Positions 51,134-61,789 of a stretch of DNA of 64,000 nucleotides are shown one piece after another (the stretch's first letter is position 1; every line of letters starts with the position of its first letter). The notes under the pieces are model-generated. The model searched no databases. It worked only from the letters and a program-made list of their open reading frames with translations, and had not been told where the DNA came from. Source of the stretch: Betaproteobacteria bacterium. GTDB lineage: Bacteria > Pseudomonadota > Gammaproteobacteria > Burkholderiales > Rhodocyclaceae. A program made the translations under genes and the position numbers. The stretch lies in NCBI GenBank assembly GCA_012026885.1, contig VEPL01000011.1, forward strand, positions 1 through 64,000, given 5' to 3'.

Positions 51134-51786
51134 CAGGGCGTCTTGTAGAGTCGGTGCAGTTCAATATAGTCGAGAACGCCGTCGGGAACCAGATAGCGGA
51201 CCGACAGCCCGGCGGCCAGCTGCTGGCGGACCAGCGTCCCCGAGATGGCGAGCGGCGTCATCGCGAACGTGCCTATGCCGCCGGCCGGCGACGCGGCGAG
51301 GACCCCCGGATCGCGCACGCGGCGCGCCGCGAACTCGGCGGCGAGTGCCGCCGGCAGCGCCTCGCCGGTGACCGGAAATCCGGGGCGATAGGCAACCGCG
51401 ACATGGGCGAGCGCGAAGATGTCGCGCCAGCAGTGCCAGGTTTCCAGTCCGGCGAAGGCGTCGGCCCCGGTCAACAGGACCAGCGGCACCTCCGGCCCGA
51501 ACTCGCTGCGCAGGCGCTCGAGCGTATGGACGGTATAACTGGGAACCGCCGCCTCGACCTCGGCCGCATCGACCGAAAAACGGGGATTTGCTGCGGTCGA
51601 CCGCAGCACCATCTCGAGGCGCTCCTGCGCCCGGGCCTGCGGCGGCCGGCGATGCGGCGGCTGCCCGGCCGGAATCCAGCGGACGCCGGCGAGTCCCAGC
51701 TGCTCGACGGCTTCCTCGGCCAGCCGCAGGTGCCCGAAGTGCACCGGGTCGAAGGTGCCGCCGAAGATGCCGAGGGGCTCAGGCAT
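51133..51786 (-). CDS. nadD: Nicotinate-nucleotide adenylyltransferase NadD
   Basis: [46 protein letters not shown]. Confidence 0.95.
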   Translation of the reverse strand: MPEPLGIFGGTFDPVHFGHLRLAEEAVEQLGLAGVRWIPAGQPPHRRPPQARAQERLEMVLRSTAANPRFSVDAAEVEAAVPSYTVHTLERLRSEFGPEVPLVLLTGADAFAGLETWHCWRDIFALAHVAVAYRPGFPVTGEALPAALAAEFAARRVRDPGVLAASPAGGIGTFAMTPLAISGTLVRQQLAAGLSVRYLVPDGVLDYIELHRLYKTP

Positions 51787-52552
51787 TGTCTGCCTGGGCG
51801 AAGATGTCACGGTAGCTACAGTAGAAGCTGGCGATGATGGCGGGCGCGATGACCAGCACCATCGGCACGGTGACCAGCGCGGTCGCGAAGGCTCGTGCCT
51901 CGGGGACGAGGAGGATGATCGCGGAGACGACGACGCCCGGCAGCAGGCCGGCGACGACGAAAAGGCCGATGCCGTAGACGAGGAAGGGACGCCAGTTCAT
52001 CCAGCAGGCGACGAAGCTGAAGAAGAGTGCGCGGCCGATACCGAGATCGTGCCAGGCAGCGAGCACGGGGGCGAACCACCAGGCCATGATGACCGGCGTC
52101 ATCAGCAGCATGGCGATCAGCACCGGCTCCAGCAGGTCGCCGCTTTCCAGCGCCGCGCGCTCGAGCGGCTCGGTCGCGAACATGAAGCGCCACAGTTCTC
52201 CGCCATCGACAATGATGGTGGCCGCGAGCACGAGCAGCGTGCAACACAGATAGAGGGCACCGAGGGCGACCAGCGTGCGCGGGTTGCGGCGGAAACCGCC
52301 GAACAGCGTCTGCAGGCCGACCTGTCGCCCGTCCTCGAGATCGCGCGCCGCCTGCATCAGGCCGACGGCGAGGCCGGGGACGGCGAGCGATGCGGCGACG
52401 GTGCCGATCGTCGGCAGCGCGCTGAGGACGATGATGGTCAGCCAGTAGCAGACGATCAGCATCGACAACAGCGGCGGGTTGCGCCGGAAGATCGCGAAGC
52501 CGCCGCCGACCCAGCGCCAGCCGGCCACGGCCGGCAGGGTTCTCGCATGCAT
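51779..52552 (-). CDS. Membrane protein (BPSS1780-like family)
   Basis: MHARTLPAVAGWRWVGGGFAIFRRNPPLLSMLIVCYWLTIIVLSALPTIG; paralogous to the neighbouring gene. Confidence 0.7.
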   Translation of the reverse strand: MHARTLPAVAGWRWVGGGFAIFRRNPPLLSMLIVCYWLTIIVLSALPTIGTVAASLAVPGLAVGLMQAARDLEDGRQVGLQTLFGGFRRNPRTLVALGALYLCCTLLVLAATIIVDGGELWRFMFATEPLERAALESGDLLEPVLIAMLLMTPVIMAWWFAPVLAAWHDLGIGRALFFSFVACWMNWRPFLVYGIGLFVVAGLLPGVVVSAIILLVPEARAFATALVTVPMVLVIAPAIIASFYCSYRDIFAQADNA

Positions 52553-52553
52553 G

Positions 52554-53309
52554 TCAGGCTTCCGTGAAGATGTCGCGGTACGACGCGTAGGCGGCGTTGC
52601 TGATCACCGGGACGAAGAGCAGCAGGCCGAGGAGCAGCGATGCGGCCGCGAAGACGAGGCCGATGATCACGATCAGCCCGAAGACGAAGGTCAGCACCGG
52701 GTTCTTGGCGCCGGCGGCAAAGCTGGCCTGCATCGCCGGCCAGGGCGCCATGTCGTGCAGGAAGACGAGAAAGGGCGCGAACCAGGCCGCCATGATGATG
52801 GGGACGATGAGGACGAAGGCCAGCACCCCGCCGATGACCCCGGAAGTGATGGCGACGGTGAAACCGGCGACGCTGCCGGTAATCGCCCCGCCGATGATGC
52901 CGGTGGTGACCAGTGCGAAGACGAATATCCCGACCGCGGTGATGCCGATCATGTACCAGAACCCGACCATCACCAGCGAACCCGCGTTGTGGCGGAAGCC
53001 GGCGAAGAGGTCGGCGATCTCGGCTTGCCCGCCCTTGTGCTGGCGGTCGCACATGCACACCATGCCGCCCGCGAAGACCGGCAGCAGGAGCAGGAAGGCG
53101 AGCTGCCCGAAGCCGAGGACGACGTTGACCGCGTACATGATGACAATGAAGAGCACCGAGGCGCCGATCCAGGCACCGGGATTGACCATGAACGCCTGCC
53201 AGCCGGCGCGCAGCCAGTCGAAACAGGCGCCGGCGTCAATCTCGCGGCTGGCGCCGGTAAACGGCGCCGCGAGCAGGGCGGGAACGGGCGGGGTGCCTTC
53301 AGGGTCCAT
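52554..53309 (-). CDS. Membrane protein (BPSS1780-like family)
   Basis: REIDAGACFDWLRAGWQAFMVNPGAWIGASVLFIVIMYAVNVVLGFGQLAFLLLLPVFAGGMVCMCDRQHKG; tandem paralogue. Confidence 0.72.
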   Translation of the reverse strand: MDPEGTPPVPALLAAPFTGASREIDAGACFDWLRAGWQAFMVNPGAWIGASVLFIVIMYAVNVVLGFGQLAFLLLLPVFAGGMVCMCDRQHKGGQAEIADLFAGFRHNAGSLVMVGFWYMIGITAVGIFVFALVTTGIIGGAITGSVAGFTVAITSGVIGGVLAFVLIVPIIMAAWFAPFLVFLHDMAPWPAMQASFAAGAKNPVLTFVFGLIVIIGLVFAAASLLLGLLLFVPVISNAAYASYRDIFTEA

Positions 53310-53404
53310 AGGGAGCAATGCTAACGGTGCGCGCCCGGGGGGACAAGGCTGCCGGGCGCCCCGGCGCCCCCTGCCGGCTCAGTGGCGCTGCGGGCCGGCA
53401 AGGA

Positions 53405-53734
53405 TTACCAGGACTTGATGGTCCACATGGGCGGGCTGGTCAGCTTGTCGCCTCCGTGGATCTGGACGAAGTTGCCGTCGCCGGCCTGGTCGACGAGGTA
53501 ATAGACGGGGCCGGCCACCGGCGTCACCTTGACCATGTAGAGCCTGCCGTTGCTGCGGTACTCCTCGCGCGTCTCGGTCTCGTTCCTGACGATGGTCACC
53601 TGCGGCTCGAGCGCAGCGTCGAAGGCCTCCATGCCCGGGGGCGGGGGCGGCACGGCAGGAAGCGGCTGCGCGTCCTTGTTCTGCGCCCAGGCGGGCAACG
53701 CGGCGAGCATGAGTAGGGGAAGAATGCGGCGCAT
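53405..53734 (-). CDS. DUF2782-like secreted protein
   Basis: MRRILPLLMLAALPAWAQNKDAQPLP...VTIVRNETETREEYRSNGRLYMVKVTPVAGPVYYLVDQAGDGNFVQ; located near polA. Confidence 0.75.
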   Translation of the reverse strand: MRRILPLLMLAALPAWAQNKDAQPLPAVPPPPPGMEAFDAALEPQVTIVRNETETREEYRSNGRLYMVKVTPVAGPVYYLVDQAGDGNFVQIHGGDKLTSPPMWTIKSW

Positions 53735-53770
53735 GGAGAAGGTATCCTTGTATGACAGCGTGCGATTCTA

Positions 53771-54499
53771 TTACAGGTTGAGCATCAGCTCGCGCTCGCC
53801 CGGCAGAGGCCCGAACGGACGCGCCTCGTAATGCTTGAAGATCGCCTCGACGACCTTCTCCGGCTCGTCGATCAAGCGGATCAGTTCCATGTCGGCCGGA
53901 TCGATCATGCCCTCGGAAACGAGGCGGTCGCGGAACCAGTCGACGAGCCCGCCCCAGAATCCCGAGCACATCAGGATGATCGGGATGCGACGCGCCTTGC
54001 CGGTCTGGATCAGGGTCAGCGCCTCCATCAGCTCGTCGAGCGTGCCGAAGCCGCCGGGCAGGACGACATAGGCGCTGGCGAAGCGCACGAACATGTACTT
54101 GCGCGCGAAGAAGTGGCGGAAGGTCTGCGAGATGTCCTGGTAGGGATTGGCCGCCTGCTCGTGCGGCAGCTGGATGTTGAGGCCGACCGAAGGCGACTTG
54201 CCGTCGAAGGCGCCCTTGTTGGCGGCCTCCATGATGCCGGGGCCGCCGCCGGAGATGACCGAGAAGCCGGAATCCGAGAGCAGGCGCGCGGTGCGCTCGC
54301 CCAGCGCGTAGTAGGTGGAACCGGGCGCCACGCGCGCGCTGCCGAACATGGTTACTGCCGGGCGGATGGCGGCAAGCCGTTCGGTGGCCTCGACGAACTC
54401 TGACATAATGCCGAAGATCCGCCAGGACTCCCGCGCCGAGGTCGCCTGCAGCAGCGCCTCGGATTCCACGCCCATCGCCAGCTTGTCGCTTTCCGTCAC
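53771..54499 (-). CDS. LOG-family Rossmann-fold protein (TIGR00730-like)
   Basis: VISGGGPGIMEAANKGAFDGKSPSVGLNIQLPHEQ...YVVLPGGFGTLDELMEALTLIQTGK; GTG start at 54499 likely. Confidence 0.88.
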   Translation of the reverse strand: MTESDKLAMGVESEALLQATSARESWRIFGIMSEFVEATERLAAIRPAVTMFGSARVAPGSTYYALGERTARLLSDSGFSVISGGGPGIMEAANKGAFDGKSPSVGLNIQLPHEQAANPYQDISQTFRHFFARKYMFVRFASAYVVLPGGFGTLDELMEALTLIQTGKARRIPIILMCSGFWGGLVDWFRDRLVSEGMIDPADMELIRLIDEPEKVVEAIFKHYEARPFGPLPGERELMLNL

Positions 54500-54502
54500 G
54501 TC

Positions 54503-57223
54503 ATGCCCCTGTTGTTGTTGGTGGACGGCTCGTCCTACCTGTATCGCGCCTTCCATGCCCTGCCCGACCTGAGGAACAAGGCCGGCGAACCGACCGGCGC
54601 GCTGTACGGCGTGCTGAACATGCTACGCCGGCTGGAAAGCGACTACAAGGCAGACTACAAGGCGGTCGTCTTCGACGCCAAGGGCAAGACCTTCCGCGAC
54701 GACTGGTACCCGGAATACAAGGCACACCGGCCGCCGATGCCGGAAGACCTGGTCCGCCAGATCGAGCCGATCCACGCCGCCGTGCGCGCCGCCGGCTGGC
54801 CGGTGCTGACTGTTGACGGCGTCGAGGCCGACGACGTGATCGGCACGCTGGCGACGCAGGCAGCGGTCGACGGCATCGAGACGCTGATTTCCACCGGCGA
54901 CAAGGACCTGACCCAACTGGTCGGCCCCCGCGTGCGCTGGTTCAACACGATGAGCAACGAATTGCTCGACGAGGCCGGCGTCGCCGCCAAGTTCGGCGTG
55001 CCGCCCGAGAAGATCGTCGATTACCTGGCGCTGATCGGCGACAGCGTCGACGGCGTTCCCGGCGTGCCCAAGTGCGGCCCGAAGACCGCCGTGAAGTGGC
55101 TGGAGCAGTATGGCTCGCTCGACGGGGTCGTCGCCCATGCGGCGGACATCGGCGGGGTGGTCGGCCAGAACCTGCGCGACCATCTCGGCTTCCTGCCTCT
55201 GGGAAAGAAGCTGGTCACCGTCGTCCGCGACCTTCCGGATCTGCCCGCCCCGGCGGCGTTGACCGCAACGGCGCCCGACCGCGACGCCCTGCGTGACCTG
55301 TACACGCGCTACCAGTTCCGCACGTGGCTGGCCGAAATCGATGGCCCCGCGGCAGCCGCCGCCGTGCCCGCGCGCACGGTCGGGGAAGCGCCTGCCCCCG
55401 CTCCGGCGCAGCCGATCGCGGTCCGTTACGAAACCGTGCTGTCGTGGGCCCAGTTCGATGCCTGGCTGGCGAAGATCGCGGCCGCCGAACTCACCGCGCT
55501 CGACACGGAAACCACCAGCCTCGACGCCTTCGCCGCCCGCATCGTCGGCATCTCGCTGGCGGTGACCGCCGGCGAGGCCGGCTACATCCCGCTTGCCCAT
55601 ACCGCCCCCGGCGCCCCGGACCAGCTGCCGCGCGAAGCGGTGTTGTCCCGGCTCAAGCCCTGGCTCGAATCCGCCGCCGCCAGGAAGGTGCTGCAGAACG
55701 CCAAGTACGACCAGCACGTGTTCGCCAACCACGGCATCGCGCTCGCCGGCATTGCCCACGACACGATGCTGCAGAGCTACGTGATCGAATCCGACAAGGG
55801 CCACGACCTCGGCCAGCTGTGCAGCCGCCACCTCGGCCTCGCCACCATCGCCTACGAGGACCTGTGCGGCAAGGGCGCCCGGCAGATCGGCTTCGACCAG
55901 GTCGACGTCGAGCGCGCCGCGACATACGCCGCCGAGGACGCCGACGTGACACTGCGGGTGCACGACGTCCTGCACCCGCGCTTCACGGACGAACCCGGCC
56001 TGTCGCGCATCTACCACGACATCGAGATGCCGGCGCGCGCGGTCATCTGGCGAATGGAGCGCACCGGCATCCTGGTCGACGGCGCCCTCCTCGCCGGCCA
56101 GAGCCACGAGATCGGGAAGAAGGTCATGGCGCTGGAGGCACAGGCCTTCGAACTCGCCGGGCAACCCTTCAACCTCGCCTCGCCGAAGCAGCTCGGGGAA
56201 ATCCTGTTCGACAAGCTCGGCCTTCCCGTCAAGAAGAAGACCGCGACCGGCGGCCCGTCGACCGACGAGGAAGTGCTGTCGGAACTGGCCCTCGACTATC
56301 CCCTGCCCAAGCTGCTGCTCGAGCACCGCAGCCTGGCCAAGCTCAAGGGCACCTACACCGACAAGCTGCCGCGCATGATCAACCCGGAAACCGGCCGGGT
56401 GCACACGCACTTCTCGCAGGCCTCCGTGGTCACGGGACGCCTGGCTTCGAGCGACCCCAACCTGCAGAACATCCCGGTGCGCACCGAGGAAGGCCGGCGC
56501 ATCCGCACCGCCTTCATCGCGCCGCCGGGCAGCAGTATCGTCTCGGCCGACTATTCGCAGGTCGAGCTGCGCATCATGGCCCACCTTTCGGACGACGCGC
56601 GACTGCTCGAAGCGTTCGCCCACGGTGAGGACGTGCACCGCGCCACCGCCGCCGAGATCTTCGGCGTCACCCCGCTCGAGGTCGGCCCCGACCAGCGCCG
56701 CGTCGCCAAGACGATCAACTTCGGCCTCATCTACGGCATGAGCGCCTTCGGTCTCGCCCGCCAGCTCGGGCTCGAGCGCGGCGCCGCGCAGACCTACATC
56801 GACCGCTACTTCGCCCGCTACCCCGGCGTTGCCCAATACATGGAAGAAGCACGCCAGACCGCGCGCGACAAGGGCTATGTCGAAACGGCCTTCGGCCGCC
56901 GCCTGTGGTTCCCGGAAATACGTTCGAGCAACGGCAACCGCCGCCAGGGCGCCGAGCGCGCGGCGATCAACGCGCCGATGCAGGGCACGGCGGCCGACCT
57001 GATCAAGCTGGCGATGGTCGCCGTGCAAGGCTGGCTCGACCGGACCGGAATGCAGTCACGCCTCGTACTCCAGGTGCATGACGAACTCGTGCTGGAAGTG
57101 CCGGATGGCGAGCTGATCGACGTCCGCACCCATCTGCCCGGCCTGATGGGCAACGTGGCGGCACTCAAGGTGCCGCTCGTCGTCCAGGTCGGTGTCGGGC
57201 CGAACTGGGAGGCGGCACACTGA
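54503..57223 (+). CDS. polA: DNA polymerase I
   Basis: MPLLLLVDGSSYLYRAFHALPDLRN...ALDTETTSLDAF (3'-5' exo), SADYSQVELRIMAHLSDD, QVHDELVLEV. Confidence 0.97.
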   Translation: MPLLLLVDGSSYLYRAFHALPDLRNKAGEPTGALYGVLNMLRRLESDYKADYKAVVFDAKGKTFRDDWYPEYKAHRPPMPEDLVRQIEPIHAAVRAAGWPVLTVDGVEADDVIGTLATQAAVDGIETLISTGDKDLTQLVGPRVRWFNTMSNELLDEAGVAAKFGVPPEKIVDYLALIGDSVDGVPGVPKCGPKTAVKWLEQYGSLDGVVAHAADIGGVVGQNLRDHLGFLPLGKKLVTVVRDLPDLPAPAALTATAPDRDALRDLYTRYQFRTWLAEIDGPAAAAAVPARTVGEAPAPAPAQPIAVRYETVLSWAQFDAWLAKIAAAELTALDTETTSLDAFAARIVGISLAVTAGEAGYIPLAHTAPGAPDQLPREAVLSRLKPWLESAAARKVLQNAKYDQHVFANHGIALAGIAHDTMLQSYVIESDKGHDLGQLCSRHLGLATIAYEDLCGKGARQIGFDQVDVERAATYAAEDADVTLRVHDVLHPRFTDEPGLSRIYHDIEMPARAVIWRMERTGILVDGALLAGQSHEIGKKVMALEAQAFELAGQPFNLASPKQLGEILFDKLGLPVKKKTATGGPSTDEEVLSELALDYPLPKLLLEHRSLAKLKGTYTDKLPRMINPETGRVHTHFSQASVVTGRLASSDPNLQNIPVRTEEGRRIRTAFIAPPGSSIVSADYSQVELRIMAHLSDDARLLEAFAHGEDVHRATAAEIFGVTPLEVGPDQRRVAKTINFGLIYGMSAFGLARQLGLERGAAQTYIDRYFARYPGVAQYMEEARQTARDKGYVETAFGRRLWFPEIRSSNGNRRQGAERAAINAPMQGTAADLIKLAMVAVQGWLDRTGMQSRLVLQVHDELVLEVPDGELIDVRTHLPGLMGNVAALKVPLVVQVGVGPNWEAAH

Positions 57224-57241
57224 GCGCTTGCCGGCACGGCC

Positions 57242-58204
57242 TCAGCGGCCGAGGACGTGCGCCGCGTCGATGCGCTTCTTGTGGCGCAGGTAGGCACCCT
57301 GCAACCGGAAGGTGAGGCGCGGGCCGAGCGGTGACGACGGCAGCAGCGTGAAATACTGGTGGCGGAAGCGGCGCACTTCCTCCGGCAGCCAGCGGCTGTC
57401 GACCAGGAACACGCGGCCGCAGCGGATGCGTTCGATCAGTTCGCCGGCCGCCACGCCCGGACCGTCGACCAGCAGGAGTTCGCGCGGCGGCGTTCCCCAG
57501 CGGGTCTCGCAGATTTCCCTGTTTCGCGCGATCAGCGCACGCTTTTCCTCGGCCGGCAGCTTGCCGAACGACTGGCTGCCGAGGTGGAAGACGAAGGCAT
57601 CGTCGCACTGGGCACAGCGGTAGCCGGCCGCCCGTGCGCGATAGCTGAAGTCGTTGTCCTCGTAGTAACCCCCGGCGAAGACCTCGTCGAGCAAGCCGAC
57701 GTCCCTGATTACCCGGCGCGGCATGACGAGACAAAAGCCCGAGCAATGTGCCCGCTCGGTGTACAGGCCACGCTGCGCGGCAGCGAGGTGACGGGCGTAG
57801 GCATCGATATCGTTGACACCAGCGTTTTCGGTACGCTCATTGCCGCGCGGATTGACGAGGCCGATCTCCGGCTCGCGACGGATCAGGTCGATACAACGCG
57901 CCAGCCAGCCTTCGCCGCAGACGACGTCGTTGTTCAGCAGGCAAACGTATTCGCCGTCAGCCGCCTTGAGTCCGAGATTGGTCGCCTTGAGCCAGCCAAG
58001 GTTGCCTTCGTTCTGGATCAGAAGTGTCTCGCCGAACTCGCCGGAGGCAGCGATTGCCCGATAGTGCGCGCGCGCTTCCTCTTCGTCGGAATTGTCGACC
58101 AGGATCAACCGGTACGGATGACCCGAACGGTCACGGACGCTGGCCAGCGCCGTGCGCGTCATCGGGACGGCATTCCAGGTGGCGATGATGATGTCGCAGC
58201 GCAC
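57242..58204 (-). CDS. Family 2 glycosyltransferase
   Basis: GTG start; RCDIIIATWNAVPMTRTALASV...NEGNLGWLKATNLGLKAADGEYVCLLNNDVV. Confidence 0.88.
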   Translation of the reverse strand: MRCDIIIATWNAVPMTRTALASVRDRSGHPYRLILVDNSDEEEARAHYRAIAASGEFGETLLIQNEGNLGWLKATNLGLKAADGEYVCLLNNDVVCGEGWLARCIDLIRREPEIGLVNPRGNERTENAGVNDIDAYARHLAAAQRGLYTERAHCSGFCLVMPRRVIRDVGLLDEVFAGGYYEDNDFSYRARAAGYRCAQCDDAFVFHLGSQSFGKLPAEEKRALIARNREICETRWGTPPRELLLVDGPGVAAGELIERIRCGRVFLVDSRWLPEEVRRFRHQYFTLLPSSPLGPRLTFRLQGAYLRHKKRIDAAHVLGR

Positions 58205-58206
58205 GG

Positions 58207-59466
58207 TCAGCCGTCTCTGCCTCGCGAGGAGAGGCCAATACGGCATGCCGCGACGATGGCGATGGCAATGGGCAGTGTGCGCCAGCTGGGCGCGTCGAAC
58301 TGGTAGAAGACGACGTAGTTGCCTACAAAGGCAGTCAGCACGGCGAGCGCCAGCAAGAGCCAGGGGTCCTCACGCAGGGCCGCCTGCCGCTGCCAGATCA
58401 CGGGTGCCAACGCCCTGATTACCAGAACCGCCAGTGCGAGATAGACGAACACCGCCGGCAAGCCACCGGCAAAAAAGATCTCCATCGTGATGTTGTGCGG
58501 ATCGCTGGGCAGGCGGCCGAGCGTCTCGGACCACATCGGCGTCCACATGGGATGCGTATCGACTTGCAGGCCGTAATGATGGCGGAAGACATGGTGCCCG
58601 TATCCGTGCCCCAGCCATGGCGATTGCCAGCCCATGTCCCACGCCGGTAGCCAGTGTCCGGAAACCCGATTGCTGCTGTCGACCTGTTTGAATTTGCCCA
58701 GCGCATAGTTGCCCCACTGCGGAAACCAGGCCAGCAACGTCGCCAGGCCCGCCGCCGCCAAGCCGATGCCGGCAATCAGGATGCGCCAGAGCCGCCCGAA
58801 AACTGTGAAAGCAAGACTCATCAACAGGAGCGTCAACAGGGCGCCGCGAAAGCCGGTCATCACAGCCGCTGCAATGACCATCGACGCTGCGGCCAGCGCC
58901 GCCCAGCGCCAGCGCCAGCCCGACAGGTAGACCGCCAGGGCGAACGGGAAGAAGAAGGTCACCCAGAACAGGTAATCGCGCTGGAACGGCAGTTCCCCGG
59001 ACACCGCGATGTCGCGTGCGGTATCCCAGACAAGATGCACCATCATCAACGCGCAGGCGAACATGCCGGCCATCAGCAGGCGCCGAGCCCGCACTTCGTC
59101 CTTGAGATAGAGGACGAGGACCAAGCCGTAGAAGCATCCCTTCAGGAAGTCGCTCGAAAAACGGTGCCAGCTCTCGCCGATAACTGCCGGCGGTACCTGC
59201 AGCAGGCTGGCGGCGAACAATGTACCGAGGAGCGCAAGGCACCAGACCACCGGCTGGTTGAGAGTGGCAAGCGGTCGACAGCCATTGCTGCGACAATTCC
59301 AGAGCACCCCGATGGTCCCTAGGATGAGGCAGGCACCGCCGATTGGGCCGCGTACCGGTGGAAAGAAATGCAGCATGAAATAGGCGAGCAGCGGCCACTC
59401 GTACCAGCGCATCGTTTCTTCACGACGTGAGGCAGCGGCCAACCCGGCCATCCGTGCATCAGTCAT
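58207..59466 (-). CDS. O-antigen ligase / polymerase family membrane protein
   Basis: Multi-TM with large periplasmic loop; LPAWDMGWQSPWLGHGYGHHVFRHHYGLQVDTHPMW...LPSDPHNITMEIFFAGGLPAV. Confidence 0.82.
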   Translation of the reverse strand: MTDARMAGLAAASRREETMRWYEWPLLAYFMLHFFPPVRGPIGGACLILGTIGVLWNCRSNGCRPLATLNQPVVWCLALLGTLFAASLLQVPPAVIGESWHRFSSDFLKGCFYGLVLVLYLKDEVRARRLLMAGMFACALMMVHLVWDTARDIAVSGELPFQRDYLFWVTFFFPFALAVYLSGWRWRWAALAAASMVIAAAVMTGFRGALLTLLLMSLAFTVFGRLWRILIAGIGLAAAGLATLLAWFPQWGNYALGKFKQVDSSNRVSGHWLPAWDMGWQSPWLGHGYGHHVFRHHYGLQVDTHPMWTPMWSETLGRLPSDPHNITMEIFFAGGLPAVFVYLALAVLVIRALAPVIWQRQAALREDPWLLLALAVLTAFVGNYVVFYQFDAPSWRTLPIAIAIVAACRIGLSSRGRDG

Positions 59467-60640
59467 TTTGGTTTTTCCGCAGTTCATCGAAAAATCTTCG
59501 CAACGTCAGCGCCCGTACCGTCCACGCATAGTCGGCTGCCCGCTGCTGTGCCGCCCTGCCGAGTGCCAGCGCGTGCCCGCGGTCGGCGAGCAAGCCGTTT
59601 ATCGCTGCGGCGAGGAGCCGCTCGTCATCGACCGGCGCCAGTACGCCGTCGACGCCGTCGGTGATGACGCTGCGCAGCGCCGGCACGTCGGCCGCGACGA
59701 TCGGCTTGCCCGCCGCCATGTACTCGAACAGCTTGAGCGGCGAGGTATAGCGGCTGCCAATGGAAGTATCAGTCAGCGGCAGCAGGCAGACATCGGCATC
59801 GGCGATGACCTGGAAGCGCCGCTCCGGCGGCACGCTGCCCAGGCAACGCACGCGGCCGGCGACGCCGAGCGCGGCGGCCTGGCGCTCGAGCTCGGCGATG
59901 CGCGCCTGCGGCCCGCCGGCGATGACGAGGCAGGCATCGGCAATGCCAGGCAGGGCGGCAATCAGGCGCCCCACCCCTTTCCATGGATGCAGGCTGCCGA
60001 GGTAAAGAAGTTCCGGAGGGTCGCTCCACGCCAGCTTCACCCTGACCGCCTGTGCCGCCGCCAGGTCGACGCCGTCGGGAACGACGACACCGGGCGTCGT
60101 GACACCATACTCCTCGCGCAGGTCGTCGAGCAGCCATCGGGTCAGGGCGGCGATGCCGTCGCTGCGCGCATAGACGCCGCCTTCGCGGCGGCGCAGCGCC
60201 GCCAGCTTGCGTCGGTCGCGCCAGGCCGGATCCGGACGATCCTCGGCGAAGGTACGCGCAAAGACCTCGTGTGTCTCGAACACGATCGGCGGGCGCTTCG
60301 GCAGGGCGAGGAGCGCCTCCGCCAGCTTGAGGTTGCGCACGAGGATGCCGTCGACCCCCTCCAGTTCCCCGACCAGCCTGCAGGCCGCCCGGTAGAATAG
60401 GCGCCCGCTGCGCAGCGGCAGCCAGCGGTGGCCGCGCAGGTCGCTGAGGTGGCGAAAAACGATCCCGGCACTTGCCGGCCGGCCGAGCACCTGTTCCGCC
60501 CGACAGTCCGCACGCGGGCGCGGCGTCGCGAGAATGACCTCGCAGCCGACCTGCGCCAGGCCGTCGACGGTCTGCAGGATCTGCATCGCCTCGGGGCAGG
60601 TGTCCGGCACCGGGTGGGGATCGATGTAGAGAAGGCGCAT
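59459..60640 (-). CDS. Family 4 glycosyltransferase
   Basis: ELLYLGSLHPWKGVGRLIAAL...SPLKLFEYMAAGKPIVAADVPALRSVITDGVDGVL. Confidence 0.88.
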   Translation of the reverse strand: MRLLYIDPHPVPDTCPEAMQILQTVDGLAQVGCEVILATPRPRADCRAEQVLGRPASAGIVFRHLSDLRGHRWLPLRSGRLFYRAACRLVGELEGVDGILVRNLKLAEALLALPKRPPIVFETHEVFARTFAEDRPDPAWRDRRKLAALRRREGGVYARSDGIAALTRWLLDDLREEYGVTTPGVVVPDGVDLAAAQAVRVKLAWSDPPELLYLGSLHPWKGVGRLIAALPGIADACLVIAGGPQARIAELERQAAALGVAGRVRCLGSVPPERRFQVIADADVCLLPLTDTSIGSRYTSPLKLFEYMAAGKPIVAADVPALRSVITDGVDGVLAPVDDERLLAAAINGLLADRGHALALGRAAQQRAADYAWTVRALTLRRFFDELRKNQND

Positions 60641-60670
60641 GGTGTCAGCGAGCGTGGCGGCGATCCGGGA

Positions 60671-61789
60671 TCATGAGGCCTGCAGCGCGGCCAGCAGGCG
60701 CTCGGCGGAGTGACGCCAGGTGAATATTTCGCGGATGCGCGCCGCGGCGGCGCGCCCGAGTTGCTCCCGGCGGATGGGATCGGTAGCCAGCGCGGCCATT
60801 GCCGTAGCCCAGGGCGACGGATCGCCCGCCGGCGCGAGGATGCCGCAGCCTGCCTCGTTGCCGACCACTTCGGGAATGCCGCCGATGTAGCTGGCAATCA
60901 CCGGTAGGCCGACGGCCATCGCCTCGGCGACGGCGATGCCGAACGCCTCGTCCACGGTGCTCGGGAACACGCAGCCGTCGGCCGCCGCGTACAGGGCCGG
61001 CAGGTCGCCGTGCGGCACCGGCGCATGGAAGGTGACGCGTTCGCTCACCCCGAGTTCGCGCGCAAGTCGTTCGAGGGCCGGACGGGCCGGGCCGTCCCCG
61101 ATGATGAGCAATTTCGCCGGCAGGCCGGCGAGCGCCGGATCGGCCAGGGCGCGGATGGGAACCCAGAGGCCCTTGAGTCCGACCACCCGGCCGGCGAATG
61201 CGAAAACGACGTCGCCCGGTGCAAAACCCAGCCGCGCCCGCAGGGCCGGATCGGGCGGACGCGGTGCGAAACGGTCGATATCGACGCCATTGAAGATCAC
61301 CTTCGGGAAGCGCTTGTAGCGATGGTAGATCTGCCATGCATTGAAATGACTGCAAGCCACCCATGCGTCGATCCGCCGGGCGAGGCGGCGGTCGCCAGCG
61401 AAGAAGTCGGTGCCGCCGCTCATGAAGCAGAAGCGTGTGCGGCTACCGGCCGGCATCCGCCAGGGCCAGAAGAAATCGAAGGGCTTGGTCAGGATCACCC
61501 AGTCGAAAGCATCGGCGGCAACCGCCGTCCGCGCCTGGCGGGCGAAGGTCCAGCGCTCCCAGATGCGACGGAAGCGCGACCCGAAGTCGAGTGCTTTCTC
61601 GCGCGGGGTGAACGGGAAGGTTTGCACACGGATGTCGCGCCCGCCGAGATCGGGGTGGATGCTACCGTCGCCGCCGAATACCGACACCTCGTGACCGAGG
61701 TCGTGCAGTGCCCGCGCCAGCTCCCAGACGGCAGTCTGCACACCGCCGAAACTGACGGTCACGGTCACGTCGATGAAGGCGATCTTCAC
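60671..61789 (-). CDS. Family 4 glycosyltransferase
   Basis: MKIAFIDVTVTVSFGGVQTAVWELARALHDLGHEVSVFGG...FPSTVDEAFGIAVAEAMAVGLPVIASYIGGIPEVV. Confidence 0.88.
   Translation of the reverse strand: MKIAFIDVTVTVSFGGVQTAVWELARALHDLGHEVSVFGGDGSIHPDLGGRDIRVQTFPFTPREKALDFGSRFRRIWERWTFARQARTAVAADAFDWVILTKPFDFFWPWRMPAGSRTRFCFMSGGTDFFAGDRRLARRIDAWVACSHFNAWQIYHRYKRFPKVIFNGVDIDRFAPRPPDPALRARLGFAPGDVVFAFAGRVVGLKGLWVPIRALADPALAGLPAKLLIIGDGPARPALERLARELGVSERVTFHAPVPHGDLPALYAAADGCVFPSTVDEAFGIAVAEAMAVGLPVIASYIGGIPEVVGNEAGCGILAPAGDPSPWATAMAALATDPIRREQLGRAAAARIREIFTWRHSAERLLAALQAS

Noticed and set aside
54623-57028. 801-aa minus-strand ORF opposite polA
   Set aside because: Antisense shadow of DNA polymerase I.
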